NCBI RefSeq assembly: GCF_003324525.1
Contig: NZ_QGDC01000004.1
Span: 186,001-250,000, forward strand
DNA: 64,000 nucleotides
Reading direction: 5' to 3'
From: Mucilaginibacter hurinus
GTDB lineage: Bacteria > Bacteroidota > Bacteroidia > Sphingobacteriales > Sphingobacteriaceae
Part shown: piece after piece, positions 17,695 to 25,937 of the stretch
Layout of the letters: the number at the start of each line of letters is the position of its first letter
How positions within the stretch are numbered: position 1 is the first letter of the stretch
Program-made: the position numbers and the translations under genes
The notes under the pieces: generated by a model
Databases searched by the model: none
The model's input: the letters and a program-made list of their open reading frames with translations, nothing else
What the model was told of the DNA's origin: nothing

Positions 17695-18582
17695 TTACGT
17701 ACGCACAGCGTAATTCTTTTCGATAAGTGTTTGTATAATCCCATCTACCATACCCACGCTGGGCACATAAATATTTTTAATGCCCGCTGTCTTCATAACC
17801 GTCATATATATTTCGCAGGCAGGGATGATAACGTCTGCCCTATCCTGGTTTAAGCCTAACACATTTATGCGGTCTTTTAACGAAAACGACTCCAGATATT
17901 GATACATGCTTTTTAGCTTGGTAAACGGGAGTGGCAGCTTATCCTTCTGATCGCTTAGCTTGTATATTTTATTGATGTTCCCCCCCGTGCCTATACCAGC
18001 GATATCTTTAAATCCTTTGGTATGCTTGCGAATGAACTCGCGCATTTCGTCCCAGGTTTCTTCTTTATCCTGGTTGTCCAATATGCGTATAGTACCCAGG
18101 TTAAACGAGCGGGAAGCTATTAGTTCACCTGCCGAAAACAAAGACAACTCGGTACTACCCCCCCCCACGTCTATATACAAGTAATTTTTGCTTTTGTCGA
18201 TATTTTGCTCGGCATGGCTGGCATAGATAATTTTTGCTTCCTTTTGGCCATGCACAATCTCAAGGTCAATGTCTGCCTCGTCTTTTATCCTCTTTACTAC
18301 ATCGGCACCATTTTTTGCTTCGCGCATAGCGGATGTAGCGCAAGCCATATAGTCGCCTACTTTATAAACATCTATCAGGTGCCTGAAGGCCTGCATAGAT
18401 TTCACGAGGTCGGCTGCTTTTTTTTCAGATATCTGCTGATTTAAAAAAGCGTCGTCTCCCAGCCGTAGCGGCACGCGTATGAGGGTATTTTTTTTAAAAG
18501 ATACTTCAGCATCATTCTCAATAATGTCTGCTATCAGTAATCTTACAGCGTTTGATCCTATGTCTATTGCGGCGTATCTCAC
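17695..18582 (-). CDS. Ppx/GppA family exopolyphosphatase
   Basis: 295-residue phosphatase of the ASKHA-fold Ppx/GppA family, hydrolysing polyphosphate ends or pppGpp. Conserved blocks are A-A-I-D-I-G-S-N-A-V-R-L-L-I at the N-terminus, I-D-V-G-G-G-S-T-E-L (about 140-149) and G-I-G-T-G-G-N-I-N-K (about 200-209). It is a short form without the C-terminal HD domain of E. coli Ppx (513 residues). Its GTG start overlaps the ppk1 stop by GTGA, so the two are translationally coupled. Two long G tracts (nine at 18158-18166, seven at 17980-17986) lie in its glycine motifs. Confidence 0.9.
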   Translation of the reverse strand: MRYAAIDIGSNAVRLLIADIIENDAEVSFKKNTLIRVPLRLGDDAFLNQQISEKKAADLVKSMQAFRHLIDVYKVGDYMACATSAMREAKNGADVVKRIKDEADIDLEIVHGQKEAKIIYASHAEQNIDKSKNYLYIDVGGGSTELSLFSAGELIASRSFNLGTIRILDNQDKEETWDEMREFIRKHTKGFKDIAGIGTGGNINKIYKLSDQKDKLPLPFTKLKSMYQYLESFSLKDRINVLGLNQDRADVIIPACEIYMTVMKTAGIKNIYVPSVGMVDGIIQTLIEKNYAVRT

Positions 18583-20627
18583 AGGGTTTTATTTTTTAGG
18601 TAATTGTAAATTTCTATTTGCGCCCGGTGCGGAATGTCTGACCGGGTTTTATGGTACTTATTGGAGTTGGCAGCGTTTATTTCCCGCGCCTTGGTATTAT
18701 CAGCCAGTTGTATATCAATAATATCCCGTATCTCTTCTTTCAGCCGCTCGTCATACACCGGGAAACCCACCTCCACGCGGTTATCAATATTACGGCTCAT
18801 AAAGTCTGCTGAAGTAAGGTAGATGAGTTCTTTGCCGCCATTACAGTAAATATGCACCCGGGCATGTTCCAGATATTTATCTACAATGCTTATTATACGT
18901 ATGTTTTCGCTGTACCCTTTTATCCCCGGCACCAGGCAGCACATACCCCTTACAATCATCTGTATTTTTACGCCAGCGTTGCTCGCCTGGTAAAGCTTTG
19001 ATATCATTTGCTCGTCAGCAAGGCTATTCATCTTCAAAATCATGTACGCCGGCTTGCCTGCTTTTGCATTTTTAACCTCATTATCTATAAACTTATAAAT
19101 GGCCGGACGCGAGTCTATCGGTGAAACAATAAGGTGCTTAAGTCCTTTAGGCAACGCACCTTTATTTAATGCCTTAAACACATTTACCAGTTCAGCGGTA
19201 AGTCGTTTGTCTGCTGTAAACAAAGTATGATCTGCATATATCTGTGCGGTTTTTTCGTTATAGTTGCCTGTAGAAAGGCAGGCATAATGTACCATTTTAC
19301 CCTTCTCAGTTCGTGTTACCAAACATATTTTTGAGTGTACTTTGTAGCCCGGTATGCCATAAACTACTTTTACCCCCTCCTCTTCAAGCCTGCTGCTCCA
19401 CTGTATGTTGTTTTGCTCGTCAAAACGGGCACGCAGTTCTACCAGGCAATGTACTTTTTTGCCATTTTTTGCTGCGTTAATAAGCGCGTGCACAACCCGT
19501 GAATTTTCAGCTAAACGATAAACCGCTATGCTGATCTCTTTAACCTTCGGATCAATAGCCGCCTCGCGTAAAAAGTGAATAACGTAATCAAATGATTGAT
19601 AAGGTGTACTTATTAAATAATCTTTCTTCGCGATCATTCCCATCAAACTTTTTCCAAACGATAAGTCACTTACCGGCAATTGCGGGTACCTGGTGTACTC
19701 AAGTTCTGGCTGGCCAACATTGGGGAATGCTATAAAATCTTTAAAATTATGATAACGGTTGCCAGGTATCAGGCTCTCACCCTGCAAACCCATTTTTTTT
19801 AACAAATGCTGCATCATGTCATTGGGCATTGCCGTGTCGTAAAGCAAACGCATGGGCTTACCTCTACGCCGCTTTTGCAAGCTTTTAGATAATGCCTCTA
19901 TAAACTTATCGCTTACTTCTTTATCAAGGTCCAGCTCAGCGTCACGGGTGAGCTGTATTGAATACGCTTCGATGGTATCATGATCAAAGATGAAAAATAT
20001 GTCTTCCAGGTTATACCTTATGATGTCGTCCAGCAGGATGATAAACTTAAGATTATTAGTTTCGGGCAATACTAAAAACCTTGAGAGATTATCAGGAAAT
20101 TCTATTAAAGCATAACGCGATTTTTTATTTTTAGTGAGCTTCACAAAAAAATAAATGGTACGATCGCGCAGCTCTGGCAATGGTTCGCCGTCATGCAACA
20201 TTACCGGCACTAAGGTAGCAAGTAGTTTTTCGCGAAAATAATTCTTCACAAAAGTGCCGCGGGCAACGTTCAATTGCTTTTCGTCCAACAAAAATATTTT
20301 CTCTTCGGCAAGCTGCTTTACTATAATGTTCTCATAAAGGTTATTGAACTTGCGCTCCTGCTTTACTACAATATTCTTTATCTGGTTCAGTATTTTTTTA
20401 GGGTTATACCCAAGTATCTGTTTGGATTTTTCGTTAAGGTTAGTAAGCCTGTTCAGGGTGGCTACCCTAACCCGGTAAAACTCATCAAGATTAGATGAAA
20501 ATATGGCTAAAAACCTTATCCTGTCAATTAAGGGAACACCCGGGTCGGCAGCTTCCTGCAACACCCTGTCATTAAAGTATAGCCAGCTTATCTCCCTGTT
20601 AATTAAAGGTATCTGTTTATTATCCAT
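18579..20627 (-). CDS. ppk1: Polyphosphate kinase 1
   Basis: 682-residue kinase that polymerises the gamma-phosphate of ATP into polyphosphate, reversibly. It has the N-terminal domain (L-I-N-R-E-I-S-W-L-Y-F-N-D-R-V), a middle domain and two phospholipase-D-like catalytic domains. The autophosphorylated His is His431 in G-Y-K-V-H-S-K-I-C-L, and D-N-R-V-E-V-G-F-P-V-Y is near the C-terminus. ATG 20627 has GGAG seven bases upstream; an in-frame TTG at 20663 has none. It forms an operon with the downstream phosphatase, so synthesis and breakdown of polyphosphate are co-expressed. Confidence 0.96.
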   Translation of the reverse strand: MDNKQIPLINREISWLYFNDRVLQEAADPGVPLIDRIRFLAIFSSNLDEFYRVRVATLNRLTNLNEKSKQILGYNPKKILNQIKNIVVKQERKFNNLYENIIVKQLAEEKIFLLDEKQLNVARGTFVKNYFREKLLATLVPVMLHDGEPLPELRDRTIYFFVKLTKNKKSRYALIEFPDNLSRFLVLPETNNLKFIILLDDIIRYNLEDIFFIFDHDTIEAYSIQLTRDAELDLDKEVSDKFIEALSKSLQKRRRGKPMRLLYDTAMPNDMMQHLLKKMGLQGESLIPGNRYHNFKDFIAFPNVGQPELEYTRYPQLPVSDLSFGKSLMGMIAKKDYLISTPYQSFDYVIHFLREAAIDPKVKEISIAVYRLAENSRVVHALINAAKNGKKVHCLVELRARFDEQNNIQWSSRLEEEGVKVVYGIPGYKVHSKICLVTRTEKGKMVHYACLSTGNYNEKTAQIYADHTLFTADKRLTAELVNVFKALNKGALPKGLKHLIVSPIDSRPAIYKFIDNEVKNAKAGKPAYMILKMNSLADEQMISKLYQASNAGVKIQMIVRGMCCLVPGIKGYSENIRIISIVDKYLEHARVHIYCNGGKELIYLTSADFMSRNIDNRVEVGFPVYDERLKEEIRDIIDIQLADNTKAREINAANSNKYHKTRSDIPHRAQIEIYNYLKNKTL

Positions 20628-20723
20628 AAATACTCCAACCAGACTACAGCCGGGTGTTGACAAATTTGCTATTTATTTGTTAATTTAATATTAACGCAAT
20701 ATTAGCTTCGTTATTTATTAACG

Positions 20724-20753
20724 TTTGAATGTAGCTATTATAACGTAGCTTTG
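20724..20753 (+). promoter_or_regulatory. yajQ promoter (-33 and -7 boxes)
   Basis: TTTG at 20724-20727, an 18-base spacer and TAGCTTTG at 20746-20753 make a full Bacteroidota-type promoter, 20 bases before the ATG at 20774. Confidence 0.7.
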
Positions 20754-20773
20754 ATGTAATTAAAACCAATACT

Positions 20774-21265
20774 ATGCCATCATTTGATATTGTAAGCAAG
20801 ATAGACGGCCAGACACTGGATAACGCTATTAACAACGCAAAAAAGGAAATACTTAACCGTTATGATTTTAACGATTCAAAAAGCACTGTAGAACTTGATA
20901 AAAAAACGAATGTAATTACGATTGTTACGGAGAATGACATGCGTTTAAAAGCGATAGGTGATTCCATTATTACCCGTATGATGAAGCAGGGACTTGACCC
21001 GAAAGCACTTGACTTTGGCGATGAGCATTACGCGTCAGGCAATATGATACGCAAGGAGATAAAAATTAAGGAAGGTCTGGATAAAGAAGCCTCAAAAAAA
21101 GTAGTTAAGAAAATTAAAGACAGCGGCCTTAAAGTACAAGCCAGTATTATGGACGACCAGGTGCGTGTGCAAGCCAAAAAGATTGATGATTTGCAGGCAG
21201 TAATAAGTCTTTGCCGTGGAGAGGACTTTGGGCAGCCGCTGCAGTATATTAATATGCGGAATTAA
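20774..21265 (+). CDS. YajQ family nucleotide-binding protein
   Basis: 163-residue member of the YajQ family (UPF0234), with two RRM-like alpha/beta domains. It begins M-P-S-F-D-I-V-S-K-I-D and includes N-R-Y-D-F-N-D-S-K and the C-terminal D-F-G-Q-P-L-Q-Y-I-N-M-R-N, all strongly conserved. Members bind nucleic acids and, in Xanthomonas, cyclic di-GMP, acting with transcription factors. The role in Bacteroidota is unknown. It is a single gene divergent from ppk1, with a good promoter and a hairpin after the stop. Confidence 0.94.
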   Translation: MPSFDIVSKIDGQTLDNAINNAKKEILNRYDFNDSKSTVELDKKTNVITIVTENDMRLKAIGDSIITRMMKQGLDPKALDFGDEHYASGNMIRKEIKIKEGLDKEASKKVVKKIKDSGLKVQASIMDDQVRVQAKKIDDLQAVISLCRGEDFGQPLQYINMRN

Positions 21266-21274
21266 TATCAGCAA

Positions 21275-21306
21275 GAATAACGGCAGCGGATTTGCTGCTG
21301 TTATTC
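21275..21306. terminator. Hairpin between converging genes
   Basis: GAATAACGGCAGC (21275-21287) pairs with GCTGCTGTTATTC (21294-21306), 13 bp with one G-U pair and a 6-base loop. It lies ten bases after the yajQ stop and just before the stop of the converging secreted-protein gene. Confidence 0.65.
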
Positions 21307-21318
21307 CTGTTATATATA

Positions 21319-21765
21319 TTATTGATATTGATAAAAAGTATAATCTACATATATAGGATCGCCATTGTAAGAAGACACTGACAAATCGACATCATCAATA
21401 ACTGGTGCCGCGCCGTACGGTCCATATCCGAATGTTAACGTACCATAGCTTGTACCTTGATATATAGTCATTGGAAATGTTGCCGGGAACCCACCTACTG
21501 AAACAGTGACATCCATATCAAAATCCGCTGGCATTGTCAACCTGCTACTAAAGCTATTTGTTCCTGTTAAAGTTACCCACGCATATCCTGTATATCCAGG
21601 CGTCGTTGTCTGGTATGCAAAGTGTACTGTATAACTAGTAGTCAACGAATAATACTTTAAGTTCGAAAATGACTTAGCTTGTGGCAAAAACGGATTTTTT
21701 GCAAATGCTGAAGTAGCAAGCATAACAAGCAATACTATTCCAATTAACTTTTTTACTGTTTTCAT
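21319..21765 (-). CDS. Small secreted Tyr-rich protein
   Basis: 148-residue protein of unknown function. Residues 1-22 are a signal peptide ending in S-A-F-A. The mature part is Tyr/Thr/Ser-rich with alternating hydrophobic residues, as in an all-beta fold, and ends in Y-T-F-Y-Q-Y-Q. Charge is low and it has no Cys. It has the same design as the protein at 62850-63329 (signal peptide, a Y-Y motif near residues 38-50, beta-rich, Tyr end), so the two may be distant paralogues. No operon partner is present. Confidence 0.7.
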   Translation of the reverse strand: MKTVKKLIGIVLLVMLATSAFAKNPFLPQAKSFSNLKYYSLTTSYTVHFAYQTTTPGYTGYAWVTLTGTNSFSSRLTMPADFDMDVTVSVGGFPATFPMTIYQGTSYGTLTFGYGPYGAAPVIDDVDLSVSSYNGDPIYVDYTFYQYQ

Positions 21766-21900
21766 AATGTTTGAGATTAGGATTTATTTTTGGTTAATAA
21801 TTATCCTAAAATTAATTACAATTAACTAGATGTCAAAGAGTAAGCTGAATTAAATATTTTTATTTTGCTGACTATACTATATTTTGATTTTTGCAAGAAA

Positions 21901-21922
21901 GCCGGGGGCAGTACCTCCCGGC
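21901..21922 (-). terminator. Terminator behind the duplicated gene tail
   Basis: GCCGGG/CCCGGC arms (21901-21906 and 21917-21922) extended by G-U and G-C pairs, followed on the minus strand by TTTCTTG. It lies 11 bases after the stop of the truncated paralogue. Confidence 0.55.
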
Positions 21923-21932
21923 TCAATAACAA

Positions 21933-22076
21933 CTACCAGGTAGGCTGTATGGAACTTAAGCTGGCATCAATGCTGCTAAAAGGTACATCAACAAACTTAG
22001 GGCGATAATTGTCGGCCGGCCATTGCGTCGTACCCTCATCATTACAAGTACTTGGCGGGCACCATGAGTCATTTAC
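21933..22076 (-). pseudogene. Orphan 3' fragment of the adjacent propeller lipoprotein gene
   Basis: These 47 codons plus the stop encode a close relative of the C-terminus of the protein at 22194-23450. Both have V-N-D-S-W-C..., then Y-R-P-K-F-[VI]-[DN]-V-P, then D-[AG]-[ST]-L-S-[ST]-[IV]-Q-x-T-W and the stop. The similarity starts abruptly at about 22076. The open frame runs upstream to 22151, but that part does not resemble the neighbour and has no signal peptide. It is read as the remains of a tandem duplicate that lost its 5' part. It has its own terminator. Confidence 0.75.
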
Positions 22077-22150
22077 GTATTGTTTCAACAACCTACAGTT
22101 GTTGACATAAATAATTGTATATATGTATGTACATTTAGTGCACTTTGCCA

Positions 22151-22174
22151 AAAAAAACCGGGTATCTTACCCGG
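22151..22174 (-). terminator. Terminator of the propeller lipoprotein gene
   Basis: CCGGGTA/TACCCGG arms (22158-22174, 3-base loop) followed on the minus strand by seven T (22157-22151). It begins 20 bases after the stop. Confidence 0.85.
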
Positions 22175-22193
22175 CCTTTTTTGTGTAATTCTG

Positions 22194-23450
22194 TTACCAG
22201 GTTTGCTGCACAGTGCTTAAAGTACCATCAATGTCAGCGACCGGAACGTTGATGAATTTTGGACGATAACCAGAAGCCAGACGTTGTTCAGTACCAGTAT
22301 TACATGCAATAGTTGAGCACCATGAATCATTAACATTATATGATATGATGAGGCTATTACCCCCCACAGTTAATTGCGGATGTACCTGCGCATCATAGGT
22401 CATCACGTTTGCATCAGGTATGGTGTACAATGTTTTACGGGCCGGAGAATTTGTAAATGGTCCCCATGGGTTAGCTTTTGGTGCATAGGCGTATATTTTA
22501 CGACCTGCGGAGCCGGTGCCGCAATCCAACACCGGTTTTGCCGACTGGATCAAAACATATTTGTTACTTACTTTAACAACGCTTAGGTGGTTGCTGATAT
22601 CAGATAAAGCAGGAGCAATATTTAATGGAGTAGTTGATGTGGTTGACCAGGTTGGCACCCCACTGCTGTTAACAGCGGTGAGAAAACTCCAGGTGCTTCC
22701 GTTGCCAATATTGGCTTTAGTGGTTTTTGCAAGATATATGCTGGTACCCTGGGTGCCATAAATGTAAACGTCGCTGCCTGAAACAATGGTCCATGCGCCC
22801 CACAAACAAGTTTGAGCGCCATTTACATTACGTATAGTAATAGGCTGGCAAACAATATCTGAGGTAGTCCCGGTTGTATTACTAAATGAGCCTAAATAAA
22901 TTTTAGAGATCACCATACTGCCGTCATATTTGCCCATCAGCACCTTGATGTTAGTACCATCCTGAAAGCCATGATGCGGCCACAGCCTGTAGCCAGTGCC
23001 TGTTGTCCAGTAGGCCAGCCCGTCTTCAAACTTTAACGGCGAAGCTGCATAGCCGCCTGATCCACCCCAGTTACCCTCAATAGACTCCCAGGCGGAAGTG
23101 CTGTGGGTAAAACGACGGATGTTGTTTACTGCCTGGAACATGCAATTACGGGTAGCTGTTGCAGGGTTAGTGCCTGTAATGCCGCCGATATGGCTATCGC
23201 CATGGAAGAAGAACGATTTGGTAAGTACGCCACTGGATACGTACGGAATTGAGATTGTGGCATCGCCCGCAGTCCAGTCCCAGGCCCCGCTGGGCGCAAA
23301 GTAATTAGTCCACGTTGGGTTTGTAGTTGTTGCGTTAACTTCAAGGCCACGTCCCGATAATGAGTTTTCATTTTTTTTTAACTCATTTTTTTGACAAGAG
23401 GTGAAAGCCAGCGCTACGCCAATGCCCGAAAGAATCAGGTTCTTTTTCAT
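22194..23450 (-). CDS. Secreted lipoprotein, propeller-like (DUF5005/DUF4185-like)
   Basis: 418-residue lipoprotein with lipobox F-T-S-C (Cys19). The mature part has G-D-S-H-I-G-G (about 84-90) and repeated Trp/Gly-rich strands such as G-L-A-Y-W-T-T-G-T-G, G-S-D-V-Y-I-Y-G-T-Q-G-T-S-I-Y-L-A-K and V-S-N-K-Y-V-L-I-Q-S. This pattern fits the five-bladed propeller fold of glycosidase-like DUF4185/DUF5005 proteins. It ends in N-D-S-W-C...Q-T-W, the part copied at 21933-22076. Probably a surface carbohydrate-binding or hydrolysing protein; the substrate is unknown. A 14-bp palindrome is upstream at 23514. Confidence 0.7.
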   Translation of the reverse strand: MKKNLILSGIGVALAFTSCQKNELKKNENSLSGRGLEVNATTTNPTWTNYFAPSGAWDWTAGDATISIPYVSSGVLTKSFFFHGDSHIGGITGTNPATATRNCMFQAVNNIRRFTHSTSAWESIEGNWGGSGGYAASPLKFEDGLAYWTTGTGYRLWPHHGFQDGTNIKVLMGKYDGSMVISKIYLGSFSNTTGTTSDIVCQPITIRNVNGAQTCLWGAWTIVSGSDVYIYGTQGTSIYLAKTTKANIGNGSTWSFLTAVNSSGVPTWSTTSTTPLNIAPALSDISNHLSVVKVSNKYVLIQSAKPVLDCGTGSAGRKIYAYAPKANPWGPFTNSPARKTLYTIPDANVMTYDAQVHPQLTVGGNSLIISYNVNDSWCSTIACNTGTEQRLASGYRPKFINVPVADIDGTLSTVQQTW

Positions 23451-23513
23451 AATTAAGATTGGTTTTAGTAAATGTATTTGTTTATAAATGGTAAATCTAA
23501 TTTATATTGTTTA

Positions 23514-23527
23514 TATGTATATACATA
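23514..23527. promoter_or_regulatory. Palindrome TATGTATATACATA upstream of lipoprotein gene
   Basis: Perfect 14-bp palindrome about 65 bases upstream of ATG 23450. It shares the core GTATATAC with the palindrome at 49378-49389 upstream of another secreted carbohydrate-type lipoprotein gene. It is a candidate operator only. Confidence 0.3.
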
Positions 23528-23637
23528 ATAATTGATTCATTTTATTTCTAAACACTTGACTTACAGGCCAATATTTTGTAATATATGTACAAACATACAT
23601 TATAATCAAAGTTTTTCATGCCACTTATAATGAAAAA

Positions 23638-23665
23638 GGCCATACTCCCCGGGGGGAGTATGGCC
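23638..23665. terminator. Strong terminator of hsp20
   Basis: Perfect inverted repeat with 13-bp arms (GGCCATACTCCCC / GGGGAGTATGGCC) and only two unpaired bases in sequence, flanked by AAAAA on the left and TTTTA on the right. It lies 39 bases after the hsp20 stop and could act on both strands. Confidence 0.85.
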
Positions 23666-23704
23666 TTTTATCAAACCAACTTATTATGAAAACAAACCTT
23701 ATAA

Positions 23705-24145
23705 TTACTTAATAGCTATCTCTCTTGATTGAATTTTAGCTTCCTCTTTTTTAGGCACAGTTAACTTAAGTATGCCATCAGTATAGTCGGCCTCAATTTT
23801 ACCATGGTCGACAGTTTCGGGCAAGGTGAAAGAGCGTACAAATGAATTATAGCTGTATTCGCGCTTGCTGTATTTCTTAGTATCTTCTGCGTTATCGGTT
23901 TTCTTATCGGCCGATATGCTTAATACGTTTTTGTCGAGATTGATCTTAAAATCTTCCTTTTTTAAGCCGGGTACAGCCAACTCAATATGAAACTCACTAT
24001 CGTTTTCAGAAATATTTACGACAGGTACGCGGGTTGCCAGTTTATCGCTTACAAACTGATCATGTAATATCGAGTCAAATACATCGTTAAAAAATGGGTT
24101 AACGGCAAAGCTTTTTTTCGGGTTGTTAAATTTTACTAAAGTCAT
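23705..24145 (-). CDS. Small heat-shock protein (Hsp20/alpha-crystallin)
   Basis: 146-residue ATP-independent chaperone that holds unfolding proteins in soluble oligomers in the cytoplasm. The alpha-crystallin domain covers about 37-135 (F-H-I-E-L-A-V-P-G-L-K-K-E-D-F-K-I is strand-rich and conserved), with A-D-Y-T-D-G-I-L-K-L-T-V-P-K near the end. The start has AGGAGG eight bases upstream, one of the few classical Shine-Dalgarno sequences in the window, suggesting high translation. It is a single gene with a strong terminator. Confidence 0.95.
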   Translation of the reverse strand: MTLVKFNNPKKSFAVNPFFNDVFDSILHDQFVSDKLATRVPVVNISENDSEFHIELAVPGLKKEDFKINLDKNVLSISADKKTDNAEDTKKYSKREYSYNSFVRSFTLPETVDHGKIEADYTDGILKLTVPKKEEAKIQSREIAIK

Positions 24146-24286
24146 TTTTTATGTCCTCCTAAAGTTTTTAAATCTTTTTATTTTACCTTCGCTAACGTTT
24201 ATCAACTGCTATACCAAGCACGTTTTTTAAGCAATACCCTGACCTTTTGTCGCGCATAAAAATATTTAACCGACTTTTTGACATCA

Positions 24287-24733
24287 ATGGCTGAAAATCT
24301 TTCATATTATAAATATAAAACAGATATACCTATCCGTTTTTCGGATATGGATGCTTACGGGCATGTAAATAATGCAGTATATCTTACCTATTTTGAAATT
24401 GCCCGCTCCAACTATTGGCGCGATGCTATAGGCTGGGATTTAACCAAGACGGGTGTTATACTCGGCAGATCAGAGATTCAATATTTAAAGCCTTTAACGA
24501 TCAATGATAAAATATCATGTTATGTACGTACTACGCGCATAGGCAATAGCAGCTTTGATGTAATGCACGTATTGGTTAAGCATACACCCAATGGCGACGA
24601 GGTTTGCACCACCGGCAAAACCGTTTGTATCAGTTATGATTACGCCGCAAATAAATCAATTCCTATACCGCGCGAAGAACGGCAGAAGATGATAGAGTAT
24701 GATGAGCCGCCGTTGATATTGAATACGAATTAA
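24287..24733 (+). CDS. Acyl-CoA thioesterase (4HBT/FadM hot-dog fold)
   Basis: 148-residue hot-dog-fold thioesterase of the 4-hydroxybenzoyl-CoA thioesterase type, hydrolysing acyl-CoA to free acid and CoA. The active-site block is R-F-S-D-M-D-A-Y-G-H-V-N-N-A-V-Y (about residues 16-31), with the catalytic Asp and H-V-N-N typical of the family. The start is ATG 24287; a TTG three codons earlier is less likely. It stands alone, converging on the M28 peptidase gene. The physiological substrate is unknown. Confidence 0.9.
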   Translation: MAENLSYYKYKTDIPIRFSDMDAYGHVNNAVYLTYFEIARSNYWRDAIGWDLTKTGVILGRSEIQYLKPLTINDKISCYVRTTRIGNSSFDVMHVLVKHTPNGDEVCTTGKTVCISYDYAANKSIPIPREERQKMIEYDEPPLILNTN

Positions 24734-24799
24734 CGGCTCACTGACTTAAAAAGAGGAAATCGTGCGGCGCTTGGCGCTAAGTACTGCGGTCAGTGGCCG
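24734..24799. terminator. Long imperfect hairpin between converging genes
   Basis: CGGCTCACTGAC (24734-24745) pairs with GTCAGTGGCCG (24789-24799) apart from one bulged base, enclosing 43 bases that contain a smaller GCGC/GCGC stem. It lies right after the thioesterase stop. There is no T tract, so termination is uncertain. Confidence 0.4.
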
Positions 24800-24815
24800 G
24801 GAATGCTTTATATCT

Positions 24816-25760
24816 TTATTTTAAAGTTATAAGCGCCTTCAGCACTCCGTCAATTACTTTACCCATGCGAAAAATATCGAGCGTTTCCAGAGTGTCTGTT
24901 ACCTCATGATAGTTTTTGTTTCGGTAAAAGGATGTATCAGTGATCATTAACGCACTAAAGCCGAACTTCCAGTAATTTAAATGATCGGAAAAATCAATAC
25001 CCGGCAACATTTCCGGCCCTGTAAACTTCTTTGTTTTAATGGCTGCCGATTTAAATTGCTTGCAAAACTCCTTTGCAAATTTGCCTGAGCCGAATTTTCT
25101 TACCAGTGTAATATAATCACCTTTGTTACCGTAAAACCATGAGAGCATGCCTAATGGGTAATCCTGTGATTTTTTTTCGTCTTTAAAATAACCTATCATC
25201 TCCAGCGATACCATCCCATAAACATCTATTTTATTTTCAGCCAAATATTTCGCATGCACATAACTACCCATGTACTCTGTACGAAAATAAGGCGGTTCTT
25301 CTAAGGTATACGCCACTAGGTCAATACGATAATTTAGTTGTTTACCTTTTAACAGCCGCGCCAATTCAAGCAAGCCAACCACCCCGCTTGCGTTGTCATC
25401 TGCGCCTTCCTGGTTACCGCAAACATCATAATGCGCACCTATAACTACCCTCTTTTTGTTTTCAACACCGAACGAACATATTACATTTTTATAAATGTGC
25501 TCACCAATCTTATACTTCTGCACAGTAACATCTTCGGCATAAGAGCTAAACACTTTTTTAATATAATCGGCGGTTTTATTAAGCTGATCGATATTAGCGT
25601 GCGTACGGTAATCTTTTGTCTTGGTAATGGATGTTAAGTGCTGTTTGATTATAGCTGTATCGGCAAGTGACGTTGCAAAACCAGGCAAGGCAAGAAATAC
25701 AAGCATGCATGCGAACATGTGCTTTAATGGTGCGATCACTTTCGCGCATGAGGTTCTCAT
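24816..25760 (-). CDS. Secreted M28 family zinc peptidase
   Basis: 314-residue aminopeptidase-type protease with a signal peptide (about 1-30, ending in F-A-T-S-L-A). Metal-ligand motifs of the co-catalytic di-zinc site are visible in order: G-A-H-Y-D-V, G-A-D-D-N-A-S-G-V, E-E-P-P-Y (catalytic Glu then ligand Glu), S-L-E-M-I-G-Y and D-F-S-D-H-L-N-Y-W. It should cleave N-terminal residues from peptides in the periplasm or outside. It is a single gene; a 177-base spacer separates it from the GlcD-type gene. Confidence 0.9.
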   Translation of the reverse strand: MRTSCAKVIAPLKHMFACMLVFLALPGFATSLADTAIIKQHLTSITKTKDYRTHANIDQLNKTADYIKKVFSSYAEDVTVQKYKIGEHIYKNVICSFGVENKKRVVIGAHYDVCGNQEGADDNASGVVGLLELARLLKGKQLNYRIDLVAYTLEEPPYFRTEYMGSYVHAKYLAENKIDVYGMVSLEMIGYFKDEKKSQDYPLGMLSWFYGNKGDYITLVRKFGSGKFAKEFCKQFKSAAIKTKKFTGPEMLPGIDFSDHLNYWKFGFSALMITDTSFYRNKNYHEVTDTLETLDIFRMGKVIDGVLKALITLK

Positions 25761-25937
25761 TTTATTGATATTGAAGATACTTTGATTGTTTACAAAGTCT
25801 GAGACTAAAATAAGATATCACCGCCTTTTGATGCCTTGGTTTTTATTGTATTTAACATTCTTACAATGATTCAATTTAAAATCTCCGGCATCTGTATCCA
25901 TTCATTAACAAATCCGCACATCTTCTAAGTTGCACGT

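Noticed and set aside
25761..25937. Spacer between the GlcD-type and M28 genes considered for a small RNA
   Set aside because: No promoter box paired with a terminator hairpin is visible.
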